Part shown: positions 1-11,040 of the stretch, one piece after another
How the letters are laid out: every line of letters begins with the position of its first letter
How positions within the stretch are numbered: position 1 is the stretch's first letter
Assembly: GCA_036365515.1 (NCBI GenBank)
Contig: CM070873.1
Location: 71,822,529-71,886,528, forward strand
Source: Torymus aiolomorphi
Lineage: Eukaryota; Arthropoda; Insecta; Hymenoptera; Torymidae
Reading direction: 5' to 3'
DNA length: 64,000 bases
Made by a program: the position numbers and the translations under genes
The notes under the pieces: model-generated
What the model was told of the DNA's origin: nothing
What the model saw: only the letters and a program-made list of their open reading frames with translations
Databases searched by the model: none

Positions 1-47
1 TCCGTGTAGGTCGTCTCGTTGATGGTCACTGCGTGGTCGCCGATTAT
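1..47 (-). CDS. Icarapin-like gene, downstream coding exon (partial, runs off the window)
   Basis: This minus-strand exon begins at 47 after the acceptor tttctcgcag and runs off the left edge. In phase 0 it reads IIGDHAVTINETTYT. It follows directly from the residues ending the exon at 2270-2391, because that exon closes on a complete AAG codon. The block containing INETTYT is a conserved signature of the icarapin family (Api m 10, a venom-gland secreted allergen of unknown biochemical activity). NET is an N-glycosylation sequon, as expected for a secreted protein. The C-terminal part of the protein lies beyond position 1. The family call rests on recognising this block, not on a database search. 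Confidence 0.8.
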   Translation of the reverse strand, partial: MIGDHAVTINETTYT

Positions 48-209
48 CTGCGAGAAAGAGACATATATAGTATCGTAAGTGACAGGAAGTGTAAGATGTT
101 AATGTACGATTAATTATTATTTATGGTAGATTAATTGCGTGTTTTTATAAGGTGATCAAAATTGTGCAAGAATTAGTTTTAAACTTTAAATAACTCATGG
201 TATAGGGTG

Positions 210-636
210 CACTGTTAAAAATGTTATTAATTTAAAAAAACTTTTAATAAACATTTTGAATTTTTATTTTCATAAACATGGTATTGTAGTTCAGAATTTT
301 CACATTTGTGAATTGATCTTTCAAACTGATTGTTAAGTCTAAAAGAATATTTCGAAATCACAATACCGTTATTAATTTGAATACATGTGATTGAAAATGT
401 TTTTAAATTTAAGGAAACTGTAATGTAGATTTTGAAGTTTTACTCACTCGTGGAGGAATGTTTAATACACGTATTTTAATTTTAAAATGCGTATTTTAAA
501 ACCGTTTTAATGTACATGTGTTGAATGCAAAACAGTGTTTGAAAATTTATTAAGATACATGTATTGAAATTTAATATACATATTTGTAAGACTACTTCAT
601 GTGTACAGCCGTTTAGGTGAGAAATTTTTAACAGTG
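210..636. mobile_element. Foldback MITE with CACTGTTAAAAAT ends
   Basis: The left end reads CACTGTTAAAAATGTT and the right end, reverse-complemented, reads CACTGTTAAAAATTTC. This gives a terminal inverted repeat of about 13 bp around a 427-bp AT-rich body with no coding capacity. The flanking dinucleotides are TG and TA, so no perfect target duplication is seen. The CACTG termini are shared with the elements at 37503-37723 and 39419-39653. Confidence 0.5.
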
Positions 637-928
637 TAAAAGACCGTATTAGTGTGCCCTTAGCAGATTACAGTCCATATTAGTGTCACTTTTTACCCTA
701 CGCGGATCAGATTAGCAATACATCGAACCATGTAATTTTTTGGGATAAAACATTTTTTTACAATTTCTTCTGATAACCTTTCATAATTTTTAAGGTTAGA
801 ACTTTTTTCTTCGAAAATCCAAAAAGGGCACACAAATTGGGACCAGTATGCTATATCTCATTTTTATTATACGGTAATTTTCTGTGAATCCATTTTAGTT
901 TGAATGAGATGCGTCGCTTTTGGAGTTT

Positions 929-933
<5 letters not shown>

Positions 934-977
<44 letters not shown>
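934..977. repeat. Poly-A tract (44 A)
   Basis: This is an uninterrupted run of 44 adenines. It could be the tail of an old retroposed sequence, but no recognisable retroelement lies just upstream, so I treat it as a simple repeat. Confidence 0.9.
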
Positions 978-979
<2 letters not shown>

Positions 980-2269
980 ACTACAACCGCCGTTTTCCTT
1001 TTCGGTTGGTGCTTCAAAGTTATCTGAAACATGCGATTATATTTTCGGATATTCGATATATAGCAAAGTTCCGTAAAAAAAGTACAATGTTCGAAAGGAT
1101 GCAAAACAAAACACTTTTTGAAAAAAAAAATAAATAAATAAATAAAAAAAAAATACAATCAAGTAGCGCAGCAACGGGATGCAAATGCTCAGAGTCTCGC
1201 TCCACAATATTCGCAAACGTTGTATTACCAAACGCTTATACTTAATATCGATCACACATGATGCGCGCGCCTAATTACATTCAAAGGGGGCCGCGCTGAC
1301 ACTCGATCGCTGAATGGCTTTAACAAAGGGTGGCGAGTGAGAGAGCGTGCGCGCGGTTAATCGATTTCTCGGAATGTTCAGTAAAACTCCTTTTATTCTC
1401 GGCTCTTTGGATCGGGGTAAACGAGCTTGCGTCCCTTTTTCGCGTCAATGAAGTGTGTAAAATGCAAGTAGCATTATATGTGCGCGCTCTATCTGCCTGC
1501 GGTGCGGCGCCTCTTCTGAATGACATATTGATTACCTAATTGATCCGGGGGCTTCGTTTCAAAGTCGTTTGAAGAGCTATTTTTAAAGACGACCTGTATT
1601 AACTATTTTTGGCCCTCAGGGAGGTGAAAGTTTAACGCGGAGAAAATTTTTTAGTTATTTCACTGTTGTAGAGGGTAAACATAGTTTATAATTAGTTGCA
1701 GCGGTAGGATAACAATATGTTAGATATCAAGTAAATTATTATATACGTGTAGTTCATTCATATCCAACAAGAATAAAATAATCTGAAAATTTAGGAGAAA
1801 TAATAATTGACATTCAAAAGTAAAATTAATTAGGAAGACGTTTTTAATTGTAAACTTATTGTCTTTTTATAAGTTATCATACGATTTTGTGCACTTATTT
1901 TATACTTCTTAAAGTGAAATTATGTACATATTGTTATTCTTTTTAGTTGTACAAGTTTCACCAGATACTTAAATTATCCAATATCTTAAATCTGATTGCC
2001 AACAGAGGATGATAGTTATAATTTCTTTAAACTAAAAAACAGTTAAAAATAACAAAATATTCAACATAGTAATTTATAATGCCTCTCAGTCTCTCCTTAA
2101 ATCGATTAAAATTATAATCAACTTATCACTCTTCAAACAACCTTATAGATCGATTTCCATTTACTTGCTCAGTACCGTTGTACACATCATTTCATGGCAA
2201 AGCATATCAAAGTAAGGAAAAACTCCAGACGGAGGTTTTGCCTCGGATACATCGTACATATATATTTAC

Positions 2270-2391
2270 CTTAGTCGTGGACGTGGTGTTAGCGCCCTCA
2301 GGGATCTTGCCCCACGGCATGAGTCCGCCTACTTGTCCCAGTCGGCTGGCTAGTGATGCTGCCATCTGAGCTCGGATCCTGGTCATGGCCT
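2270..2391 (-). CDS. Icarapin-like gene, internal coding exon with the conserved family block
   Basis: This is a 122-nt minus-strand exon between acceptor tcgttgcag and donor AAG|gtaaat. It starts with the last two bases of a split codon (G|AG, Glu) and then codes 40 residues, beginning AMTRIRAQMAASLASRLGQV and ending KIPEGANTTSTTK. The first part looks like a short amphipathic helix. The last part is the signature of the icarapin family, secreted proteins found in hymenopteran venom glands (Api m 10 in honey bee) whose molecular function is unknown. NTT is an N-glycosylation sequon. The upstream exon ends in phase 1 with G, matching this exon, and the downstream exon continues in phase 0. 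Of the alternative acceptors (cag or cagag), only the first keeps the frame. Confidence 0.85.
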
Positions 2392-2399
2392 CTGCAACG

Positions 2400-4766
2400 A
2401 ACAAGAGTTTTCGGTTAATTCTCCTGTATTTGTTGTTTTCGCTATAATATGTGTTGTGTCGCTATAGGTCTTCGCTGAAATTTATGGAAGGAGAAGAAGG
2501 ATTTATTTGGCTGACGAAAGTATTTTAGTCCTGATTGATGGATAACAATCACTTTGCGTTTAGCTTATACGTCTGGTTAGGGGAGACTCTTATATTTGGG
2601 TTACGGTTTCGGTTGAAACTTCGGGATATGTTTGGGAGAAAAAGTGAAAAAGCAGTATGCGAAGTACGAAAAAGCTGAAATATGGGTATTTTAGAGTTAC
2701 ATTTTGAAAAATGTTCAAAAAGCCTTCAAAAGCTGATCGTTCAGCTAGAAATGTCTGATATGAAGTACCAAAAAAGGAAAATAAAACTACATAAAAGATC
2801 AACTTTCATTTGTATACTTAATAACTATAAATCAGTTCATTTTTTAAAAATTTAACATTTTTTTTTAATTAAGAAAAAAAGCAAACTAAATGTAGTATTC
2901 TCTATTTTTATTTTTTATTTTTTTTTGGGTATTTCAAGTCAGACTTTTCTGAAGTGACTTACATTTGTAGTAAAGATATTTTTTTACATATAAACAAAAA
3001 TTTTAATCTCCATAACTATAAACTTTTTCGTCGCGTTAGTTAGTCCCAATAACTGTTGCTTTCTTCGCTTTCTGTCACTCAAAAAGAAAATACGAACGTT
3101 TGAGCCGAATCCATGACCCAGAGGTGAGAGCCTCCCCTCGCGAGCTATATATTCGCCTACAATGAATTTTCATTCCACTCCCCGTATAAACTTCGATATA
3201 TTTATTCACAACAATTGCCATACTGCCATCGTCCACAGCCGCGCGTATATATTGTCCTTGCGAATAAACTGTGTCGCGGTGCAAAAAAATCTATAAATAC
3301 AGGCGCAAAAGACAGAAAAATAAACACGCGCAAATATCCGCGTAAATAAAAAAAGAAAAGCGCACGAGGAGAGAGACAGAGATCTCATCCCCAGCGCGAA
3401 GAACAAACAGAATAGGGAGAAAAAATAGGCGAGCCTACTCGCGCAGACAGAAAAAGATGAAGGGGAACAAAATAAATGTACCTACATATGCACACTCGTA
3501 CGGGGGTAAAAAAATGAAAAAAACACACGCTTACCGCGCAAAGGGGGTTCGGTTGAAAGGGCGCACGAGAGCGGCATAATTGATTGGATTCGGATGTAAT
3601 CGCTCGTTAAACGGGAAGGGACGATGGACGCGTGGCGTGTATATATACGCGAGGGGGATCCGATACGAAGAAGAAAAGGGTTGGAAATTAAAGCCGCGAT
3701 CGAGGAAGCTGCGCGCTGTTCTCCCGCGGGATGAGAGCGCGTTGATTGGGCGGGGGTGAGTCGGAATTTTTGATATCACGCGCGCGGAAAAAAGCGGCGA
3801 GTCACTTTGCTGAAAAATTTACCCGTTGAAGTTACGCCCGCGGTTCTTAGGGGGGTAATTAATGGTCGGTGAGAGAGCCTCGAGGCTTTAACTCGTTTGG
3901 AGTTTTAAATTTCTCGTTCGTTGTTGTCAATTAAAGTCGGCTGGTATTTTTTTCATTTCGCTTTTTGAAACTATAATTTGGAAAAAGTTTTAAATAATTA
4001 TCGGGGCTGGCGTTTTTCAAACGGCTAATCTTGGATTAGGTTATGTAACATTCTATTTCGTTATTATACGAAAAAGTATTTTTTATCTTTTTAATTATAA
4101 ATGTCTTTGGTATTATTATTAGTTGACTTTCTCGGTTAAATGGAACTGCGCAGAAAATGTAAAAGAAGGTTAAATAGAATAATGGAATTTTATTCATTCT
4201 TTTTCCATGCAAAATTTTACAAAATTTATTCGATATAAATAGCAGGTCTCCAAGGTCGATATTTTCTTTTCCTCGCTTTTATGATGATACGCGTATCGAT
4301 TTTTAAATTCTTATAAAATATCGTATTCAATCTCGGATGTAGAGGAAAACTGGCTTTAAAATAAAAGTCGTAAATTGCATTTTCACTGATATTCCTAGTA
4401 AATATAAAAAAATCTCTATTGTTGATTGATATTTACTTTTGAACTTCACTTTTTAAAACAAAAGATATTCTACAAATATTGCTTTCAATCCACTAATGTT
4501 TTATAGATTGCAAATGTAAAAAAAAAGTTGTAATAAAGATATACATTTATCTGCACAATAAAATGTGTAATTTTCGTTACTCGCACATTCAAATGTTTAT
4601 GTAATAATATGCTACAAATATGTATGCACAGACTATTCTTTCGAATTGAGAAGTAAAATAATCAGTTAAAAAATATAAAATAGAAAAAAAAGCATAAAAT
4701 TTTGTAATTTTTAAATTAAATAAATACTATTTTGTATCGGGATGAACACTCGTTAAAAAAATTATA
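2400..4766. other. Non-coding intronic stretch
   Basis: I see no gene here. The left part is AT-rich. From about 3100 to 3900 it becomes CG-rich with GA-rich runs, which could be a regulatory patch, but no specific site is recognisable. Confidence 0.5.
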
Positions 4767-4770
4767 TTAA

Positions 4771-5434
4771 GGTAGTTCTTACCCAAGAAAACGATCTTTG
4801 AAAAAGTATTCTGTATAAGCTATTGCTCAAATATTATATTACAAGTGATAGTAAAATCCAAAAGTAGGTTGCTTTAAGTAACAAAAAAATTTTTCAAATA
4901 TAAATTCTATACATTAAAGCCTAAAAGTTGGTAAATAAGGAAAAATATCACAAAAAGTCATGAATTATTTTTGTTTTTTATTCGATTTTTTTTATTCAAA
5001 ACACTATTTTGTTTCTGAAACGTTCCTTGATAAATTCACCGCATGAAATTGTCAACAAATCATTTTACACAAAGTTAGAGCTATTAGTTGCTAAGTTTTT
5101 GTAATTTTTTTTAAAACAAATTTCTCTAACTTTGTGTAAAATGATTTGTTGATAATTTCACGCGGTAAATTTATCGAGGAACGCTTGAGAAATAAAATAG
5201 CGTTTTTAATAAAAAAAAATCGAATAAAAAACAAAAATAATTCATGACTTTTTGTGATATTTTTCCTTATTTAGCAAATTTTAGGCTTTAATGTTATAGT
5301 TTATATTTGAAAAATTTTTTCTGTTACTTAAAGCAACCTACTTTTGGATTTTACTATCACTTGTAATATAATATTTGAGCAATAGATTATATAGAATACT
5401 TTTTTAACGATCATTTTCTTGGGTAAGAACTACC
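4771..5434. mobile_element. Long foldback element flanked by TTAA (664 bp)
   Basis: Almost the entire segment is one inverted repeat with arms of about 300 bp around a short centre near 5085-5115. The ends read GGTAGTTCTTACCCAAGAAAA on both strands. TTAA lies at 4767-4770 and again at 5435-5438, consistent with a TTAA target duplication of the kind made by piggyBac-type transposases. There is no coding capacity, so it would depend on an enzyme encoded elsewhere. The superfamily assignment is inference from the TTAA alone. Confidence 0.75.
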
Positions 5435-5438
5435 TTAA

Positions 5439-7564
5439 AACGCAATACATGAACAAAAATCTGAATAAATGATGCTTTTCAATTACATTTTCCACATCTT
5501 AAATCTGAATCATTCTATCAAAAACACAACATCCAACTGACTCATCAACGCGAGTCGCATTACCAAAGCAAGAAAAAAAAGACCCATCCTTCAACAAACT
5601 GCACACCCACCTCGAAATAAAGAAATTATAGCCAAGAAAAACTCTTTCGCAATTAAAAAAGCACGAGCGGCCGGCTGATGAGTTCGGGCAACCCTTTCCT
5701 ACCCTCCGGCGAACTGCACCCCCCTCACTGTATATTAATACCCTTTTGCAATCGACGGAGGCTGCACGGCACGCGCCGCGGGCGGCACCGATTCGAAAAT
5801 TGCGTTATTGAAGCGAGCCGTCAGCGGCAGACGCGCGCTCCATTGTCGCGTGCACTGCAGCGAGGAGAGAGAGAGGGAAAAATGACGCGACGAGGGAAGG
5901 AGCGCTAATGAGTGGACAGACGACGCGGGGGGTGATAGAACAATGCGACGGCGGCGACGGTTAAAAGAGAGCCGCTTTGACGCCGCGTGAGAGACACACG
6001 ATGCGAGAGGGGAATTATAGGGATGTGGGGCGAGTAAAGTGTATGCGTTGACGATTGCGACGGCACGGAGTGCGAGCGTCTCGAAATCTTTAAGTAGCTG
6101 TGAGGAGCTGTTGGAACGCGTGGATTTGTTTATTAATGGGTTTCGTCGTAAGAGTAAATAATGGGAGAAAAGGGAGTTGTGTAAATATTGGGTTGCTTTA
6201 TTTTCAGGGGAAGTGAAGGTTTACTTTTGAAAAACACGCACTGCCTGTTAAAAAGCGTTAGTTTGGGGTAGCAAAAATTTTACGTTTTATGCGCAGAGAA
6301 AAATGTTTGTTCTCCGTGTATGCGTTGTAAATGCAAAATTTACGTAATTCCAAAGGGCGCATTTAGTCACGGAAAAAAAATATACCGCAGAAACGTTTCG
6401 CTACAGAGTAAAAGCTGAAATAATAAAAAATTGAACATAATAATATAGATTTCAGTTTTACTAACCGCAACGGGCAGTATCCAGAATAAACTTTTTTTTT
6501 CGTGCTTTCAATACCGCACACTGTAGTTGAAATGTATCAACTATTGGCATTAGATAACCGCAGTATTTTTACCTCGCTGTATCTTATATTGAATTTTTAA
6601 CAATTTCATTTTCAGCCCGAAATATTCGAAAGTCCAAAGGTAAAAAATAAAATTTTTACAACGCCCATGCAAAGAGATCGCGAAATATGAAAATACAGCA
6701 TTATTATTAAAGAAATCTAAATTATGATGAAGTGAGTTGGGTTTTTAACAAATTTCCACGTACAGTTATCAATAGTTTACATTTCTCTAAAAAATATCAA
6801 ATTACTGTTTCACCATCTATACGCAAAACTAATAAAACATACAAATTTTTTCATTTGCCACTGATATTTCACACAATAACAAAAACAAGCGCTTCGATAA
6901 ACCGCCGTCATACCCTTAATTAAAATCGCACGTTAAATAAAGAAAAAAAAAGATATCTTGGATCGGCCATACGCAACAACTCGTGTATGTACAACAAAAT
7001 CACACTCGCTGAAAAGTTTTCTCGGAATTTGTCAATACGCGACACAACGATCAGATTGAAAGGATGCGAAGTCTATTATACACATGCGTCACATCATCCA
7101 TATACACACATACACAATCGGACGACAGCAGGAGAAAACGCCGACTTCAATTATCGGACAGGCAGAGGGAGAGAGCCGTTCATTATTTAGCCCCCGGGCT
7201 CCGTCCATTGTCCGCGAAAATTGAAATTCCCGCATTCCCGCACACACATCTCGTCTGCCGCTGCGGAAGCCTCCATATATATGTATACACACTTATATAT
7301 ACTCTCGCGCGTCGGCGCGTTCGCGGCATTCACCCCCTTTGTGCGCGCCTCGATCCCGAGACTCGGCGTTTTTAGGACTATCCACGCGCGCGCGCGCTGT
7401 TTATAGTTTCAATATTTATTCACGGATGAATGGATGCGCGCCTCTTTATGTCTCGCGCGTGGGAAAAGTTATTGCGCGCGGAGGAAGTGTTGTGCGAAAA
7501 ACGGAAGAATTTGCAGTTTTTGAAAAGGGCGTTTTGTGTTTGTGTGTGTGTCAGGAGTTTTTGT

Positions 7565-7595
<31 letters not shown>

Positions 7596-8232
7596 TATGC
7601 TGTTCCTACGTTTTTGAAGATATTTCTTTGTGCTGACAAGTAGAGTTCTATGCGGCAAGAAATTTCCTTTGAATTTTTTCGTATTATGGAGAGTCGATTC
7701 GAAAATCTTGAGAGATATTTTTCAAACGAATTTCATCGCAGTTTTTCTCCCAAAATAAATTGAGGATGGAATTTATTTTCCCAGTGAATTTATTTATTAC
7801 GCAATACGAGAGAAGGCAAGTTATTTCTGAATATATATAATATAATTTTGACCGCGAGATCTATATACAGAATCGTGTGCAAAAAGCTTATATATTCAGT
7901 AACTATACATATGCTATTCAATTAATTACGAGATATTGGAAAACGCTAAAAAATTCATAAAGTTTGTCATGTACAGCACGTTAAGAATTCATACATCTTT
8001 AAATTTGCAACGCGTTCTATCAAAGATTCAAACGATGAGTCGCGAAAAAATAGCCGTTCTCGAACTCGCCTCATTTAATGCATTAATTATTAACTGCACT
8101 TGAGAGAGCGAGAGAGAGGGAGAGAGAGAGAGCGCATCAGTTTTAACGAGTCTATTCGCAGTATATCATATTATCATATATTATTATAGAAGTTCAATAT
8201 TGTATTTATCGTTCTATTTTGTATTGAGTATT
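5439..8232. other. Non-coding intronic stretch
   Basis: No gene is recognised. A CG-rich patch lies at about 5660-6120 and another at about 7120-7480. Short GA arrays are at 7569-7593 and 8101-8132. The many overlapping short frames here have no family resemblance. Confidence 0.5.
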
Positions 8233-8375
8233 GTTACGTACGGGAGGACGACAGAATGAATTAAGATGAATTAGTCGCGTAAAAAATATGCGACGAGCGG
8301 GATGCGAACCCGCGATCTCGAGAATTCTAATCCCGCGCTCTAACACTCGGATGACAGTGGAGCTGAGCCTGTGAC
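8233..8375 (-). mobile_element. tRNA-derived SINE, copy 1 (B-box half intact)
   Basis: Read on the minus strand, this copy contains an anticodon-like stem-loop (CGGGA, loop TTAGAAT, TCTCG) and a perfect T-arm GCGGG-TTCGCAT-CCCGC. That T-arm includes a good RNA polymerase III B box (GGTTCGCATCC). The acceptor-like 3' strand TCGTCGCA follows. The A-box half is mostly deleted. The same sequence, damaged in the other half, occurs at 10864-11040. Both copies share the outer ends gttacgtac and gagcctgtgac. It is a retroposon, not a functional tRNA gene, because the 5' half is missing. Confidence 0.65.
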
Positions 8376-8708
8376 GTACCTCCGGGGTTGGGGAGACCGG
8401 CGTCCTCGTCGTTAATTTATCCTCCGGGTAACTTCTAAGTCTCGGCTACTGTATCTTCACACGAGGAGCGCAACTGTGTCGTTTATATACCGACTGTGTG
8501 CTAGGAATCCTCTAATCCCGTGTTACTGTATCTATCTTCACATGGGAGACGTAATGTGTCGTACACATATTTACAAAATTTGTTGTTAACGAGGAACTGA
8601 AAGCAACAACTGTTCAATACATGGGCCATAGGTCATCCCAACTATGGGAAAAAGGTACAGAATGCAACATGGAGAAATTTCGCCCATGTATGAGAAGTGA
8701 CATATCCC

Positions 8709-8740
8709 ATATATTGCTCACATTCCGAGCAATATATTGG
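8709..8740. other. Short perfect hairpin
   Basis: Arms ATATATTGCTC and GAGCAATATAT are separated by the 7-base loop acattcc. With one mismatch the stem extends to 14 bp. Its role is unknown; it could be the core of a small decayed foldback element. Confidence 0.6.
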
Positions 8741-8980
8741 CCAGTCTTCAGCGCGGGATGATGAGCTTCACATTTATTATCACAGGTTGTATAAGTTATC
8801 TGTTACTCTTTATCTTAATCTTAAAGTTATTCAGTCTATACATCATGTATCACAGTACAAGCTCGTCAGGTACTTTGAATTGTACACTTAAAATTAATTA
8901 GTCTCTACATCATACATTGCAAGAAGCGCCTGTACAAAGATGCCTTGTATCTGCAAAAATGTTTTCGTTCTTTTTAAATA

Positions 8981-9565
8981 CCCGCGTAAAAATTGAAACT
9001 ATTGCAACAACATTGCTACTATATTGGAAATTAATATCGCTGATGTATTGGCAATACAGATGTACAACAATTGCAAGGCTATTGGCGCTATTTGCCACTT
9101 GGGTGTTATTTCCAATGTATTGCCAATATCTTAAGATTTAATTTTCTAAAAAAAAATTCTTGGGTGGATTCGAACTAGGAATCTTCGGATTACTAGACTT
9201 GCTCGCTACCCACCGCTTCGTTGTTTCTGTCAATAAACGAAATAGAGGTTAAATTTAATTCAAAACAAATGATCACTTGTTTCAACTTTTAACCTCCATT
9301 TCGTTCATTGACAGAAACAACGAATTAGCTCGGTGGGTAGCGAGCAAGTCTATTAATCCGAAGATTCCTAGTTCGAATCCACCCAAGAATTTTTTTTTTT
9401 AGAAAATTAAATCTTAAGATATTGGCAATACATTGGAAATAACACGCAAGGCAAATAGCGCCAATAGCCTTGCAATTGTTGTACATCTGTATTGCCAATA
9501 CATCAGCGATATTAATTTCCAATATAGTAGCAATGTTGTTGCAATAGCTTCAATTTTTACGCGGG
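8981..9565. mobile_element. Foldback element with TA duplication and Pol III-like units in both arms
   Basis: The arms (about 8981-9255 and 9290-9565) are near-perfect inverted copies with termini CCCGCGTAAAAATTGAA. TA flanks both sides (8979-8980, 9566-9567), as in Tc1/mariner-type MITEs. Each arm holds a tRNA-like segment. In the right arm an A-box match (TAGCTCGGTGGG, from about 9327) is followed by a B-box match (AGTTCGAATCC) and, after a few bases, a run of T (about 9390-9401) that could end Pol III transcription. The left arm carries the same unit on the minus strand, so both face outward. The tRNA resemblance is partial: the T-stem is not well paired. Confidence 0.7.
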
Positions 9566-9567
9566 TA

Positions 9568-10156
9568 ATTCAGCAAGATAAGCAGCGCTGAAAAGTATAG
9601 CGTGTGCGTTCCTCGATGTTTGCCCAACCTATTCGGAGTCTGTGAGAGGTGATATGACCGCCCTTCCTAACGCTACAAACGTACCTCACACATGCATTCT
9701 GTATATAGTCTTTGTAGAATTTTAGACTTATAGGTCTGTGGGCACACTGAGAAAAGTAATTACTCAATACAAAGGAATGATTCATTTGTGTCACGAAAAT
9801 CTTCTGATATTTGTGACGAATTCTCATTCATTAACAGTTAAGAAAAACTAAGGAACAGTAGTCAATGTGTGGTACGACTCGCGCGCTCGCAAGTTGCTTA
9901 GGGCCGTCTCGGTGGTGCATGCTCTGAAGATTTTCAATTCGTATACTTAAAGGGCTCTGTTTACGCGACTTTCAACATGCTGTATATATGCGACTTTGAA
10001 GATAATTTGGAGTCGATAACAATACCGAGGTTTGTGATCATATCGACAAAGGGCACGTGGACTCCGTTCGCCATCCCATAATAGCGAGACCCAAAAGTAA
10101 TTGCTTTCGTTTTCACAACTCAAGACGAAGGCCCGAATGTCCGGCATGGCATGTGC

Positions 10157-10206
<50 letters not shown>

Positions 10207-10863
10207 AGAGAGAGAGAGAGAGCAGTTGCCGATAACTTCTTGAAGTTAGCATTTAGTTGCGAAGCGTTCGCGATCCGAAGTCAAACAGGCGGGCGCGTTG
10301 TTCTCATGTAACGCGCGCGGGGCCGGCGCGTAACTTAAGTCTGGGGCGAACGAAGAACAAACAGCGCACGCCGTTATCGATAATTGATCGACGGCTGCGC
10401 CGAGACTGTTTATATATGGATGCGGAGCGAGTGTATACACACTGACCGCGCGATGCATATGCGGCGATCGTATAGTAATTATTTGCGCGAAAGTGCCACG
10501 GCGCACGATGGGAGAGGGCGAGAATGAATGATAGAGTCGGATAAGTGCAGATTGATGCGGCACGGTGATGTAAATGATGGTTAATGCGAGAGTCGAGGGT
10601 GCGGGTTGTTTACATTGTTACTTTGATATGCTGCGCTGTTGTTTTGCTTTGAGGTATATCGGACAATAGGAATTTATTGCAGTCATGAAAATTTGATGGA
10701 TATGGTTTCAGTCATCAGGTCTCAAAATTTTCACCTTGAATTCCAGCGTATACTTGATATACGTGCCCATTACAGGGCCTTCTTTATACTTAATTCAGTT
10801 CTTTTATCGAAAAATTAGCTTATTCGATCAAAATTAGACGATTCCTGATTACAAGTATACTGG
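9568..10863. other. Non-coding intronic stretch
   Basis: No gene is seen. A CACTGAGAAAAG end fragment at 9745 resembles the ends of the MITEs at 37503 and 39419. A CG-rich patch lies at about 10230-10610, next to the CT/AG inverted array at 10159-10222. Confidence 0.5.
10159..10222. repeat. (CT)n-CGAG-(AG)n inverted microsatellite
   Basis: About 23 CT repeats run directly into CGAG and then about nine AG repeats. The tract is therefore self-complementary across its centre and can form a hairpin, besides being a homopyrimidine/homopurine mirror tract. Confidence 0.9.
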
Positions 10864-11040
10864 TGTTACGTACAAAATGAATTAAGATGAATTAGTCGCC
10901 CGCGATCTCGAGAATTCTAATCCCGTGCTCTACCACTGTGCTAACGTCGCGATACTTGCTCGAAAGCATCGCGAGAGTCTAGTTCTTATCATGAAGCGGA
11001 TGCGTCAGGGCTCGGATGACAGTCGAGCTGAGCCTGTGAC
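10864..11040 (-). mobile_element. tRNA-derived SINE, copy 2 (A-box half intact)
   Basis: On the minus strand this copy keeps the 5' half of the tRNA-like head. It shows acceptor strand GCGACGT, then A box TAGCACAGTGG inside TTAGCACAGTGGTAGAGC, then the anticodon-like arm CGGGA-TTAGAAT-TCTCG. It breaks off at GATCGCGGG, just where the B box would follow, and jumps to the shared tail GACTAATTCATC. Compared with copy 1 at 8233-8375 it has an extra upstream stretch (about 10941-11010). Neither copy retains both promoter boxes, so neither should be transcribed by Pol III. Confidence 0.65.

Larger units (their letters stand above)
48..2269 (-). other. Intron of the icarapin-like gene (2.2 kb)
   Basis: The intron is bounded on the minus strand by donor AAG|gtaaat at 2270/2269 and acceptor cag at 50-48. 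It holds a CACTG-ended MITE (210-636), a 44-base A run (934-977) and a CG-richer patch around 1250-1560. I see no other gene in it. The listed frames here come from the poly-A tract or are short chance frames. Confidence 0.75.

Noticed and set aside
934..977. Poly-A as the tail of a processed pseudogene
   Set aside because: No coding-like sequence or target duplication is recognisable upstream.
8233..8375. A genuine tRNA gene
   Set aside because: The T-arm is perfect but the 5' half is deleted, and the same sequence recurs at 10864-11040 with shared non-tRNA tails, which marks a SINE.
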